NCBI GenBank assembly: GCA_050633545.1
Contig: JBOEGS010000005.1
Coordinates: 193,105-257,104 of the forward strand
Reading direction: 5' to 3'
Source: Litorivita sp050633545
Lineage (GTDB): Bacteria; Pseudomonadota; Alphaproteobacteria; Rhodobacterales; Rhodobacteraceae
Length of the DNA: 64,000 bases
Below the pieces are notes generated by a model. It ran no database searches. It was not told the DNA's origin and worked only from the letters and a program-made list of their open reading frames with translations. The translations under genes were made by a program, and so were the position numbers. This document shows, one piece after another, positions 27,048-35,079 of the stretch. Numbering within the stretch: position 1 is the stretch's first letter; every line of letters begins with the position of its first letter.

Positions 27048-28093
27048 CCGTTCATCGCGGCCAGTTGCTCGGCTTGGCTATGGGCGGTCAGCGCGTCGAT
27101 GATCTCGTCCAGATCGCCGCCCATCACGGCGTCGAGCTTGTAGAGCGTGAGGTTGATGCGGTGGTCGGTCATGCGCCCTTGGGGGAAATTATAGGTGCGG
27201 ATGCGTTCGGAGCGATCCCCGCTGCCCACTTGGCTTTTGCGATCGGCAGAGCGTTCGCCGTCGATGCGTTGACGCTCCAGATCATAGAGCCGCGTTTTGA
27301 GCACCTGCATGGCGATCTCGCGGTTGCGGTGCTGGGATTTCTCCGAGGATGTCACGACAAGGCCGGTGGGAATATGGGTGATGCGCACCGCCGAATCGGT
27401 GGTGTTGACGTGTTGGCCGCCCGCCCCCGATGCGCGCATCGTGTCGATGCGAATGTCGTTGGCGTTGATCTCGATATCGACATCCTCGGCCTCGGGCAAA
27501 ACCGCCACCGTCGCCGCCGAGGTGTGGATGCGCCCGCCGCTTTCGGTTTCGGGCACGCGCTGCACACGGTGCACGCCGCTTTCGAATTTCAGGCGGGCAA
27601 AGACATTCTCGCCCTTGATATGGCCGATCACCTCCTTGATGCCGCCCAGATCGCTTTCCTGTTCTTCGATGATCTCGAATTTCCACCCGCGCGCCTCGGC
27701 ATAGCGTTGATACATGCGCAGCAAATCCCCCGCAAACAGCGCCGCCTCATCGCCGCCCGTTCCAGGGCGGATTTCGATGATCGCGGGGCGCGCATCGGCC
27801 TCGTCCTTGGGCAAAAGCGCCAGTTGCAGCGCGGCCTCGGCCTCGGGCAAGGCGCGGCGCAGGGCGGGCAATTCCTCTTCGGCCAGTTCCTTCATATCGG
27901 GATCGTCGAGCATCTCCTCGGCCCCCTCGATGTCGGACAGAAGCTGCCGGTAGGCATTGATTTGCTCGATCAGGGGGCGCAGGTCGGAATATTCCTTGGC
28001 CAGCTTGGCGATATCGCCGCCGCCCTCGGCCATCTTCGCCTCAAGGAACTGAAACCGCTGGGTGATCTGCTCTAATGTATCATTCGGAACCAT
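27044..28093 (-). CDS. prfA: Peptide chain release factor 1
   Basis: Terminates translation at UAA and UAG. The 349-residue protein has the RF1 stop-codon motif P-E-T (PxT, in RVPETESG near residue 181) and the peptidyl-hydrolysis motif GGQ (SGAGGQHVN near 225). The PxT form, rather than the SPF of RF2, decides the type. Length is slightly below the usual 355-360 but no domain is missing. Confidence 0.97.
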   Translation of the reverse strand: MVPNDTLEQITQRFQFLEAKMAEGGGDIAKLAKEYSDLRPLIEQINAYRQLLSDIEGAEEMLDDPDMKELAEEELPALRRALPEAEAALQLALLPKDEADARPAIIEIRPGTGGDEAALFAGDLLRMYQRYAEARGWKFEIIEEQESDLGGIKEVIGHIKGENVFARLKFESGVHRVQRVPETESGGRIHTSAATVAVLPEAEDVDIEINANDIRIDTMRASGAGGQHVNTTDSAVRITHIPTGLVVTSSEKSQHRNREIAMQVLKTRLYDLERQRIDGERSADRKSQVGSGDRSERIRTYNFPQGRMTDHRINLTLYKLDAVMGGDLDEIIDALTAHSQAEQLAAMNG

Positions 28094-28119
28094 GAGGGTC
28101 TGTCTCTTATCGCGGCGTT

Positions 28120-28148
28120 TTGGTCAAGGGCGGTTTATGTGCTACTCT
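28120..28148 (+). promoter_or_regulatory. Sigma-70-type promoter for a leaderless start
   Basis: TTGGTC (28120-28125) and TACTCT (28143-28148) are spaced by exactly 17 bases. The expected transcription start, about 7 bases after the -10, falls on the ATG at 28155. The ATG has no spaced ribosome site (AGGGG abuts it), which fits a leaderless mRNA. Match-by-eye only. Confidence 0.45.
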
Positions 28149-28154
28149 TAGGGG

Positions 28155-28556
28155 ATGTGGAAAGCCCTGCCTAGCCTGACGGCGGCTTTGTTCGCCCTGA
28201 CCGTTACCCCCGCGCCCGCCCTTGGGCAAAGCGCCAAGGGGGTGGATTGCTACTGCACCGACAGCTCCGGCGCGCGGGTGGAATTGGGCGAGATGATCTG
28301 CCTCACCGTCGGCGGGCGCAGCTTTGTGGCGCAATGCCAGATGTCGCTCAATGTGCCGATGTGGCGCGAGGTGGGGCAAATCTGCCCCGCCGCGCGGGGG
28401 CGGCCCGCGCCGCTATTGCCGCGCCAGAACCGCGAGCCACCCGTCCACGCGCGCCTTATTGACCCCCATATCGGATTTTCCGAACCGCAGCCGCGCATAG
28501 ACATGCAAATCATCGCCGTCCTGCCGGACCGTGGTGTAATCGGGAAATCCCCATAG
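28155..28556 (+). CDS. Small secreted Cys-containing hypothetical protein
   Basis: A 133-residue frame with a signal peptide (hydrophobic residues 5-22, cleavage likely after ALG near 24). The mature start is VDCYCTDSSGARVELGEMIC, then a second block with FVAQCQMSLNVPMWREVGQIC. This Cys-rich core resembles small periplasmic proteins seen in Rhodobacteraceae, which usually end soon after it. Here the frame runs on about 50 residues antisense to the DUF1499 gene. The core is probably real; the tail may be a read-through of a lost stop. Function unknown. Confidence 0.6.
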   Translation: MWKALPSLTAALFALTVTPAPALGQSAKGVDCYCTDSSGARVELGEMICLTVGGRSFVAQCQMSLNVPMWREVGQICPAARGRPAPLLPRQNREPPVHARLIDPHIGFSEPQPRIDMQIIAVLPDRGVIGKSP

Positions 28557-28829
28557 TTTCGAGCGGGTGATATAGGTCACCATGCCCTCTTCGACCGATC
28601 CGGCCAGAACACGGGTGCGCGGGCCGGACATGATGATCCGGTCCAGAAGCGACAATCCTTGCGGCCCCGCCGCGCCGCTGCGGATCACGCCGCCTGCGAA
28701 ATCCTTGCTCGCGGGGGCATCGGGCATCACATGCCAGACCTGCGGATCAGAGGGCGCAAGCCGGATATAGGCCGCAAGCGCAATGAGACATCCAATTGCA
28801 ATAACAATGGTATAGAGCATATTCTTCAC
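28413..28829 (-). CDS. DUF1499 family protein, membrane-anchored
   Basis: A 138-residue protein with one N-terminal helix (residues 4-22) and a DUF1499-type body: RLAPSDPQVWHV, then GGVIRSG, and the end VYARLRFGKSDMGVNKARVDGWL. The start GTG (28829) overlaps the speB stop by four bases, so the two are coupled. Its last 144 bases are antisense to the end of the gene at 28155. No function is established for the family. Confidence 0.85.
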   Translation of the reverse strand: MKNMLYTIVIAIGCLIALAAYIRLAPSDPQVWHVMPDAPASKDFAGGVIRSGAAGPQGLSLLDRIIMSGPRTRVLAGSVEEGMVTYITRSKLWGFPDYTTVRQDGDDLHVYARLRFGKSDMGVNKARVDGWLAVLARQ

Positions 28830-29788
28830 TTTCTTTTATTATAGGCCCAAAGGCAGATCAGCTCCATCGCCACATGGGCACCCGCCACGGCGGTGGCGCC
28901 TGAGGGATCATAGGGCGGCGAGACCTCGACCACATCGCCGCCGACCATATTGATCCCCGCCACATCGCGCAAAAGGATCGCCGCCTGCCCCGAGGACAGC
29001 CCGCCCCAAACCGGCGTGCCGGTGCCGGGGGCAAATCCGGGATCGAGGCAATCGATGTCAAAGGTCACATAGGTCGGCCGGTCCCCGAGGATCGATTTCA
29101 CCTTGGCCGCCGCCGCCGCCGCGCCGCCTTCATGGACCTCGCGCGCGTCGATGATATTGACCCCCATCGTGTCGTCGTTATGGGTGCGAATGCCGACCTG
29201 CACCGAGGTTTTCGGATCGATCAGCCCCAATTTGACCGCCTTATAGAACATCGTGCCGTGGTCGATGCGGCTCATGTCATCATCGACCCAAGTGTCGGAA
29301 TGCGCATCGAAATGCAGCAAGGAGAGCGGCCCGTATTTTTCGGCGTAGGCCCTCAGGATCGGGAAGGAAATATAGTGATCGCCGCCCAAGGTGATGCTCG
29401 CCGCGCCCGCGTCCAGAATGCCTTTGATATGGGTGCTCAGCGCATCGGGAAAGGCGGCCGTTTTGGCGTAATCAAAGGCCAGATCGCCGTAATCGACCAC
29501 GGTAAATTCGCTCAGCGGATCAAAGCCCCAGCCATAGGGCGGATCATAGGGCTGCAAGCTGGAGGCCTCGCGGATCGCGCGCGGGCCAAGCCGCGTGCCG
29601 GGGCGGTTGGTGACGGCCTGATCGAAGGGCACGCCGGTGACGGCAATATCGACGCCTGCGAGGTCTTTGGTATAGCGGCGGCGCAAAAAGCTCAGCGCGC
29701 CGCCAAAGGCGTTCTCATAGCTCAGCCCGCGCGCATCCTTGCGGGTAAAGGCCTGATCCACTTGTGTTTTTGCGTCTTCCAATGCCAT
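28826..29788 (-). CDS. speB: Agmatinase (ureohydrolase family)
   Basis: Hydrolyses agmatine to putrescine and urea. The 320-residue protein carries all binuclear-manganese motifs of the arginase fold: GGDHYISFP, HFDAHSDTW, and FDIDCLDPGFAPGTGTP, and the typical VTGVPFDQAVTNRPGTRLGP substrate loop start. The ATG at 29788 is preferred: upstream in-frame sequence is not conserved-looking and an AAGGCGG lies just before it. Other ureohydrolases, such as guanidinobutyrase, share these motifs, so the exact substrate is not proven. Confidence 0.9.
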   Translation of the reverse strand: MALEDAKTQVDQAFTRKDARGLSYENAFGGALSFLRRRYTKDLAGVDIAVTGVPFDQAVTNRPGTRLGPRAIREASSLQPYDPPYGWGFDPLSEFTVVDYGDLAFDYAKTAAFPDALSTHIKGILDAGAASITLGGDHYISFPILRAYAEKYGPLSLLHFDAHSDTWVDDDMSRIDHGTMFYKAVKLGLIDPKTSVQVGIRTHNDDTMGVNIIDAREVHEGGAAAAAAKVKSILGDRPTYVTFDIDCLDPGFAPGTGTPVWGGLSSGQAAILLRDVAGINMVGGDVVEVSPPYDPSGATAVAGAHVAMELICLWAYNKRK

Positions 29789-29897
29789 ATCGCCACCGCC
29801 TTTTCTGACCCTTTGCCGCCCGCGCGCCCTGCCCGCTCTGGACATCTGGGGCGCTGCGGCTAGGCTGCTATCCAACCGCAATAACAGAGCCTTCGCA

Positions 29898-30758
29898 ATG
29901 CCTCAAACGCCCGCGCCCGATCCGACGTCCCGTCCCAAACATGATCCGCTGATCTTTGATCCCAAAGGCGGGATGCCGCGTTTGCGTGCGATCATGCGCG
30001 CGCTGCGCGACCCCGATACGGGCTGCCCTTGGGATATCGAGCAAGATTTCGCCTCCATCGCGCGCTACACCATTGAGGAGGCCTATGAGGTCGCCGATGC
30101 GATCGAACGCGATGATATGGACGAGCTGAAAAAGGAACTCGGCGATCTCTTGCTGCAATCGGTGTTTCACGCGCAGATCGCCGAGGACAAGGGATTGTTC
30201 AATTTCGAGGATGTCGCCGACGGGATCAGCGACAAGATGCTGGCCCGTCATCCGCATGTTTTCGGCAATGAAAGCCGCGACAAATCGGCCCAGCAACAGA
30301 CCCGCGATTGGGAGGCGATCAAGGCCGCCGAGCGCGCAGATGGCGGCGCGCGCGGCACATTGGACGATGTGGCGCTTGGATTGCCCGCCTTGATGCGTGC
30401 CGAAAAATTGCAAAAACGCGCCGCGCGGGTCGGGTTTGATTGGCCCGATATCGCGAATGTGACCGATAAAATCGTCGAAGAGGCCCAAGAATTGGCGCAG
30501 GCGCGCGCCACATTGACCCAAGCCGAGGTCGAGGAAGAATACGGCGACCTGCTCTTTGTGATGGCCAATCTGGGGCGGCATCTGGGCCTTGATCCCGAGG
30601 TATCATTGCGCGCCGCCAATGACAAATTCACGCGCCGTTTCAAAGGCGTAGAGGCCAAACTTGCCGCGCTTGGCAAGACCCCCGCGCAATCAGATCTGGC
30701 GCAGATGGACCGGCTTTGGGACGAGGTGAAGCGCGAGGAGAAATTTAAACCTGAATAA
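29898..30758 (+). CDS. mazG: Nucleoside triphosphate pyrophosphohydrolase MazG
   Basis: Removes abnormal NTPs by hydrolysis to NMP and pyrophosphate. The 286-residue protein has two MazG domains: CPWDIEQD and the EExxE...ExxD helices (IEEAYEVADAIE, KKELGDLLLQ) in the first, and a second set (IVEEAQELAQA, EEEYGDLLFVMANL) from about 195. It is divergent from speB across about 110 bases. Confidence 0.96.
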   Translation: MPQTPAPDPTSRPKHDPLIFDPKGGMPRLRAIMRALRDPDTGCPWDIEQDFASIARYTIEEAYEVADAIERDDMDELKKELGDLLLQSVFHAQIAEDKGLFNFEDVADGISDKMLARHPHVFGNESRDKSAQQQTRDWEAIKAAERADGGARGTLDDVALGLPALMRAEKLQKRAARVGFDWPDIANVTDKIVEEAQELAQARATLTQAEVEEEYGDLLFVMANLGRHLGLDPEVSLRAANDKFTRRFKGVEAKLAALGKTPAQSDLAQMDRLWDEVKREEKFKPE

Positions 30759-30770
30759 AATAATCAGCTA

Positions 30771-30799
30771 TTGACCCGACTAATTTAGTCGGATTAAAA
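30771..30799 (+). promoter_or_regulatory. Promoter with palindromic operator in the spacer
   Basis: TTGACC (30771-30776) is a good -35. The perfect inverted repeat CCGACTAA-T-TTAGTCGG (30776-30792) fills the space to a weak A/T -10 at about 30794. A repressor bound there would block RNA polymerase. The location upstream of an iron-type binding protein gene suggests iron control, and the palindrome may be compared with the Iron-Rhodo-box class of Rhodobacterales. I cannot verify that consensus here. Confidence 0.5.
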
Positions 30800-30836
30800 G
30801 CGGCGCAATCGAAACGATCAAAAAATGAGGATTCTC

Positions 30837-31847
30837 ATGTTCGCTCGCCTTGCGCTTATGACTGCCGCTGCTCTTCCCGCTTTTGCCACCACGGCGATGG
30901 CCGATGAGGTCAATCTTTATTCCTACCGCCAGCCCGAATTGCTCAAACCGCTGACCGATGCCTTCACCGCAGAGACCGGTATCAAGGTCAATGTCGCCTA
31001 TCTGGCCAAAGGTATGGTCGAGCGTCTGAGCGCCGAGGGCAAACGCTCCCCCGCCGATCTGGTGCTGACGGTGGATATCGCGCGGCTCTCTGCCGTGGTG
31101 GATGCCGGATTGACCCAGCCCGTCGAAAGCGCGACGCTTTCGGCCAATGTGCCGGCGCAGTATCACGATGCAGACAAACATTGGTGGGGCCTGACCACGC
31201 GCGCGCGCATCGTCTATGCCTCGCGTGACCGTGTCGCCGAAGGCGAGGTGACCACCTATGAGGACCTTGCCGATCCGAAATGGAAGGGCCGCATTTGCAC
31301 CCGTTCGGGCACCCATGCCTATAACGTCGCGCTGACCTCGGCCTATTTGCTGCACCACGGCGAGGCGGAGACCAAAACATGGCTCGAAGGCGTCAAAGCC
31401 AACCTCGCGCGCAAGCCCCAAGGCAATGACCGCGCACAGGTCAAGGCGATCTGGGCGGGCGAATGCGACATCTCCATCGGTAATACCTATTACATGGGCA
31501 AAATGGTTTCGGACCCCGAGCAAAAAGCATGGGCCGACAGCGTACGCATCGTTTTCCCGACCTTTGAAAACGGCGGCGCGCATGTGAATATTTCCGGCGT
31601 GGCGATGACGAAATATGCGCCTCACCCTGAGAACGCTTTGAAAATGATGGAGTTTTTGACCTCGCCCGAGGCACAGAAAATCTATGCCGAGGCGAATTTC
31701 GAATATCCCGTCGCGCCCAATACCTCCGCCGATCCTTTGGTCGAAAGCTGGGGCAGCTTCACGCCCGACGAGGCCGATCTGATGGAATTGGCCCGTTTGC
31801 GCCCCGCCGCATTGAAGCTGATCGAAGAGGTTGATTTCGACGGCTGA
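30837..31847 (+). CDS. Fe(3+)-type ABC transporter substrate-binding protein
   Basis: A periplasmic binding protein of the FbpA/FutA group, about 336 residues. It has a signal peptide (cleavage after AMA near residue 22), the start EVNLYSYRQPELLKPL, the hinge segment WWGLTTRARIVYASRD, and the GNTYYMGKM region where family members carry the adjacent tyrosines that bind ferric iron. The ATG at 30837 is preferred over 30825 since GAGG sits 6 bases before it. No permease or ATPase gene is adjacent, so its transporter is elsewhere. Confidence 0.85.
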   Translation: MFARLALMTAAALPAFATTAMADEVNLYSYRQPELLKPLTDAFTAETGIKVNVAYLAKGMVERLSAEGKRSPADLVLTVDIARLSAVVDAGLTQPVESATLSANVPAQYHDADKHWWGLTTRARIVYASRDRVAEGEVTTYEDLADPKWKGRICTRSGTHAYNVALTSAYLLHHGEAETKTWLEGVKANLARKPQGNDRAQVKAIWAGECDISIGNTYYMGKMVSDPEQKAWADSVRIVFPTFENGGAHVNISGVAMTKYAPHPENALKMMEFLTSPEAQKIYAEANFEYPVAPNTSADPLVESWGSFTPDEADLMELARLRPAALKLIEEVDFDG

Positions 31848-31909
31848 GGCCGTTAGACGACACGAATGCACCGTCGGGGATTATCTACAGGCCCCTCGGC
31901 GCGCATTGA

Positions 31910-31940
31910 GGCGGTCCGCACCACTCGCGGGCCGCCTTAT
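31910..31940 (+). terminator. Putative terminator after the iron-binding protein gene
   Basis: GGCGGTCCGC (31910-31919) pairs with GCGGGCCGCC (31927-31936), one G-T wobble, 7-base loop, followed by TTATGCTTTCT. It lies 63 bases after the stop. The rest of the 320-base gap to 32168 shows nothing but the promoter area of the nucleoside hydrolase gene. Confidence 0.5.
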
Positions 31941-32167
31941 GCTTTCTGGGCCGGTATTTTGCCCCCGCAGTGATCCGCCAATGTGATTTGAGGCCCGCCC
32001 CATAGCCTCGCCCAGCCCCGCCTTTACGCGCGCCTGCCGGATCGGCAATATTCCCCGCCGCCATATCGCTTGCGCTGGACATCGCGGCGCGGCGCGGCCA
32101 CTGTGCGGCCACTGGGTTGCCGCGCCCCCGAGGGCTGCAAACAGGACCGCACCAAAGGACCACCGCC

Positions 32168-33115
32168 ATGACAAACGCCCCGCGCAAAATCATCATCGAC
32201 ACCGATCCAGGGCAAGACGATGCGATGGCGATCCTTCTGGCGCTGGCCAGCCCCGAGGAGATCGAGGTTTTAGGCATCACGGCGGTGGCGGGCAATGTGC
32301 CCTTGGCGCTGACCCATGTGAACGCGCGCAAAATCTGCGAATTGGCGGGCAAGCCGCAGGTCAGGGTCTTTGCCGGATGCGACCGCCCGCTGGATCGCAG
32401 CTTGGTCACGGCCGAACATGTGCACGGGCAATCGGGGCTGGACGGGCCGGTTTTGCCCGATCCGACCATGCCGCTCGAGGCGCAGCATGCGGTGGATTTC
32501 ATCATCGAGACCCTGCGCGATGCGCCCTCCGGCTCGGTGACGCTTTGCGCTTTGGGGCCGCTGACCAATCTGGCCATGGCGCTGCGCAAGGCCCCCGATA
32601 TCGGCGCGCGCATCCGCGAGATCGTGCTGATGGGCGGGGCCTATTTCGAGGTGGGCAACATCACCCCCGCCGCTGAATTCAACATTTACGTCGACCCGCA
32701 TGCTGCTGATATTGTTTTCAAATCCGGCATTCCATTGGTGGTGATGTCCTTGGATGTGACCCATAAGGCCTTGGTGACGAAACCGCGCAATGACGCCTTT
32801 CGCGCGATTGGCAATGCGGTCGGGATCGCCGCCGCGCAGATGACCGAGTTTTTCGAACGTTTCGACCGCGAGAAATACGGATCGGAAGGCGCGCCCTTGC
32901 ATGATCCTTGCGTGACCGCCTACCTCATCGCGCCGCAGATTTTCACCGGCCGCCATATCAATGTCGAGATCGAAACCACGTCCGAATTGACCCTTGGCAT
33001 GACGGTGGCCGATTGGTGGGGGGTGACCGACCGCGCGCCCAATGCCCTGTTCATGGGCACCATCGACGCCGATGCCTATTTCGCCCTGCTCACCGAAAGG
33101 CTCGCCCGCCTATGA
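32168..33115 (+). CDS. Inosine-uridine-type nucleoside hydrolase
   Basis: Cleaves the N-glycosidic bond of ribonucleosides for salvage. The 315-residue protein has the calcium-site signature DTDPGQDDAMA at residue 11, VTLCALGPLTNLA, LMGGAYFEVGNITPAAEFN and the late HDPCVTAYL. The last motif has Pro where many members have Ala. The AAAGGA ribosome site precedes the ATG at 32168. Substrate preference cannot be read from the sequence. Confidence 0.93.
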   Translation: MTNAPRKIIIDTDPGQDDAMAILLALASPEEIEVLGITAVAGNVPLALTHVNARKICELAGKPQVRVFAGCDRPLDRSLVTAEHVHGQSGLDGPVLPDPTMPLEAQHAVDFIIETLRDAPSGSVTLCALGPLTNLAMALRKAPDIGARIREIVLMGGAYFEVGNITPAAEFNIYVDPHAADIVFKSGIPLVVMSLDVTHKALVTKPRNDAFRAIGNAVGIAAAQMTEFFERFDREKYGSEGAPLHDPCVTAYLIAPQIFTGRHINVEIETTSELTLGMTVADWWGVTDRAPNALFMGTIDADAYFALLTERLARL

Positions 33116-33558
33116 CCGCTTTGCACCTTGCGACCTCTGCGGATGCCGATCGAATTTTGCCGATGATGGCCGCCTTTCACCGCGAAACGGGCATCACCCG
33201 CAGCGACGAGCAGCGCGCCGAGGCCCTCGCGCCGCTGCTGGGCGGCTCGCCCCTCGGCGTGGTCTATCTGATCGGGCCGCAGCGCTCGCCGATCGGCTAT
33301 GTGGTGATCTGTTTCGGCTGGTCGATCGAATTGGGCGGCATGGACGGGTTTATCGACGAAATCTATATCCGCTCGGGCGTGCGCAGCCGCGGGCTTGGCT
33401 CCGAGGTGCTGCTCTCCTTGCCCAAGGCGCTGGCCGGTGCGGGGCTCAAGGCGCTGCATCTGGAGGTGCGGCGCGACAATGCCCGCGCCAGATCGCTCTA
33501 CAAAAAGCTGCATTTCACCCCGCGCGACGAGTATTCGTTGATGACGCGCTACCTCTAG
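33112..33558 (+). CDS. GNAT family N-acetyltransferase
   Basis: A 148-residue single-domain protein. The acetyl-CoA site is R-S-R-G-L-G-S (after IYIRSGV), preceded by GFIDEIYI and followed by the LHLEVRRDNARARSLYKKLHF strand-helix typical of GNAT proteins. Its start overlaps the nucleoside hydrolase stop by four bases, so they share a transcript. The substrate is unknown. Confidence 0.92.
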   Translation: MTALHLATSADADRILPMMAAFHRETGITRSDEQRAEALAPLLGGSPLGVVYLIGPQRSPIGYVVICFGWSIELGGMDGFIDEIYIRSGVRSRGLGSEVLLSLPKALAGAGLKALHLEVRRDNARARSLYKKLHFTPRDEYSLMTRYL

Positions 33559-33583
33559 GCGCTGCCCTGCCATTTGGACCGAT

Positions 33584-35050
33584 ATGAAACTTTCCTTCGA
33601 CAACAGCTATGCCGCCCTGCCCGAGGCGTTCTTCGCGCGCCAACACCCCGCGCCCGCGCCCGCGCCGCGGCTTTTGGCCTTTAACACGGCGCTGGCGCAA
33701 GAGTTGGGGATCGAGGTCGAAGCGGGCGATGATCTGGCCGCGATCTTTAGCGGCAATGCGCTGCCAGAGGGGGCCGATCCGATTGCGCAGGCCTATGCAG
33801 GCCACCAATTCGGCGGGTTTTCCGCACAACTGGGCGACGGGCGCGCGGTGCTTTTGGGCGAGGTGACGGACACAAATGGCGCGCGGCGCGACATCGCGCT
33901 CAAAGGCTCGGGGCGCACGCCGTTTTCGCGCGGCGGCGACGGGTTGGCGTGGATCGGTCCGGTGCTGCGCGAATATCTGCTTTCGGAGGCGATGCATGCG
34001 CTTGGGGTGCCCACGACCCGCGCGCTGGCGGCGGTGGCCACGGGCGGCGAGGTGGTGCGCCCTACGGGGTCGATGACCGGCGTTCTGCCCGGCGCGGTTT
34101 TGACCCGCGTCGCCTCCAGCCATCTGCGCGTCGGCACCTTTCAATATTTCGCCGCGCGCCGGATGCTGCCCGAGCTTGAAACCCTCTTTGACTATGCCCG
34201 CGCCCGCCATGCGCCCGATGCCGCGGACCCGCATGAATTCTTGCAATCCGTGATCGACCGGCAGGCCGAACTGGTCGCGCACTGGCTCTCTCTGGGCTTC
34301 ATCCACGGGGTGATGAACACCGATAACACCTCGATCAGCGGCGAGACCATCGACTATGGCCCCTGCGCTTTTATGGATGTTTATCATCCGGTTACGGTCT
34401 TCAGCTCGATCGACGCCCACGGGCGATACGCCTATGACAACCAAGCGGCGGTGATCCCGTGGAATATGGCGCAACTGGCCTCATCCTTGATCCCGCTGAT
34501 GCCCGACCAAGAGCAGGCGGTGCAGATGTTCACCGCCACGGTCAACGCCATGCCCGACCGGATCGAGGCGGCGTGGCTGCGCCGGTTCGCGGGCAAACTG
34601 GGCCTTGGCGCGCCGCGCGAGGGCGATCATGCGCTGACCGGCGATCTGCTCGAACTGATGCAGGCGGGGCAATCGGATTTCACCAATACATTCCGCGCCC
34701 TCTCGGCGGGCGGCGCGCAGGATCAATTTGCGGATCGCGATGGATTTGCCGCATGGCAAGCACGCTGGCACGCGCGTTTGGCGGCGCAGGGTGCATTGGA
34801 GGGCACGATCGGGCAAGGCCGCCCGGATGCGCAGACCCGCGCCGCGATGGAGGCGGTCAACCCCGCGCTGATCGCGCGCAATCACCGTGTCGAGGCGATG
34901 ATCGAAGCGGCGGTGGCGGGCGATATGGCGCCCTTCGAGCGGCTGATGCGCGCCTATGCGCGGCCCTTCGAGGCGCAGGCGGAATTTGCCGATCTGACGC
35001 GCCCGCCCGCCGCCTCCGAAGTGGTCGGCGCGACCTATTGCGGCACATGA
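33584..35050 (+). CDS. selO: Protein adenylyltransferase SelO
   Basis: A pseudokinase-fold enzyme that transfers AMP to protein hydroxyls. The 488-residue protein (YdiU/UPF0061) has AYAGHQFGGF, the nucleotide site DIALKGSGRTPFSRGGDG, LTRVASSHLRVGTFQYF and the catalytic/metal segment IHGVMNTDN followed by DYGPCAFMD. The C-terminus ends in T-Y-C-G-T, with the Cys at the place where eukaryotic SelO carries selenocysteine. Known bacterial SelO acts in redox stress. It is convergent with an EamA transporter gene, 29 bases apart. Confidence 0.95.
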   Translation: MKLSFDNSYAALPEAFFARQHPAPAPAPRLLAFNTALAQELGIEVEAGDDLAAIFSGNALPEGADPIAQAYAGHQFGGFSAQLGDGRAVLLGEVTDTNGARRDIALKGSGRTPFSRGGDGLAWIGPVLREYLLSEAMHALGVPTTRALAAVATGGEVVRPTGSMTGVLPGAVLTRVASSHLRVGTFQYFAARRMLPELETLFDYARARHAPDAADPHEFLQSVIDRQAELVAHWLSLGFIHGVMNTDNTSISGETIDYGPCAFMDVYHPVTVFSSIDAHGRYAYDNQAAVIPWNMAQLASSLIPLMPDQEQAVQMFTATVNAMPDRIEAAWLRRFAGKLGLGAPREGDHALTGDLLELMQAGQSDFTNTFRALSAGGAQDQFADRDGFAAWQARWHARLAAQGALEGTIGQGRPDAQTRAAMEAVNPALIARNHRVEAMIEAAVAGDMAPFERLMRAYARPFEAQAEFADLTRPPAASEVVGATYCGT

Positions 35051-35079
35051 GAGCCGCGCCGCAAGGTGTTGATTTTAAA

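Noticed and set aside
28100..28110. CTGTCTCTTAT matches the first 11 bases of the adapter
   Set aside because: The match stops after 11 bases and continues into normal sequence between prfA and the next gene, so it is coincidence.
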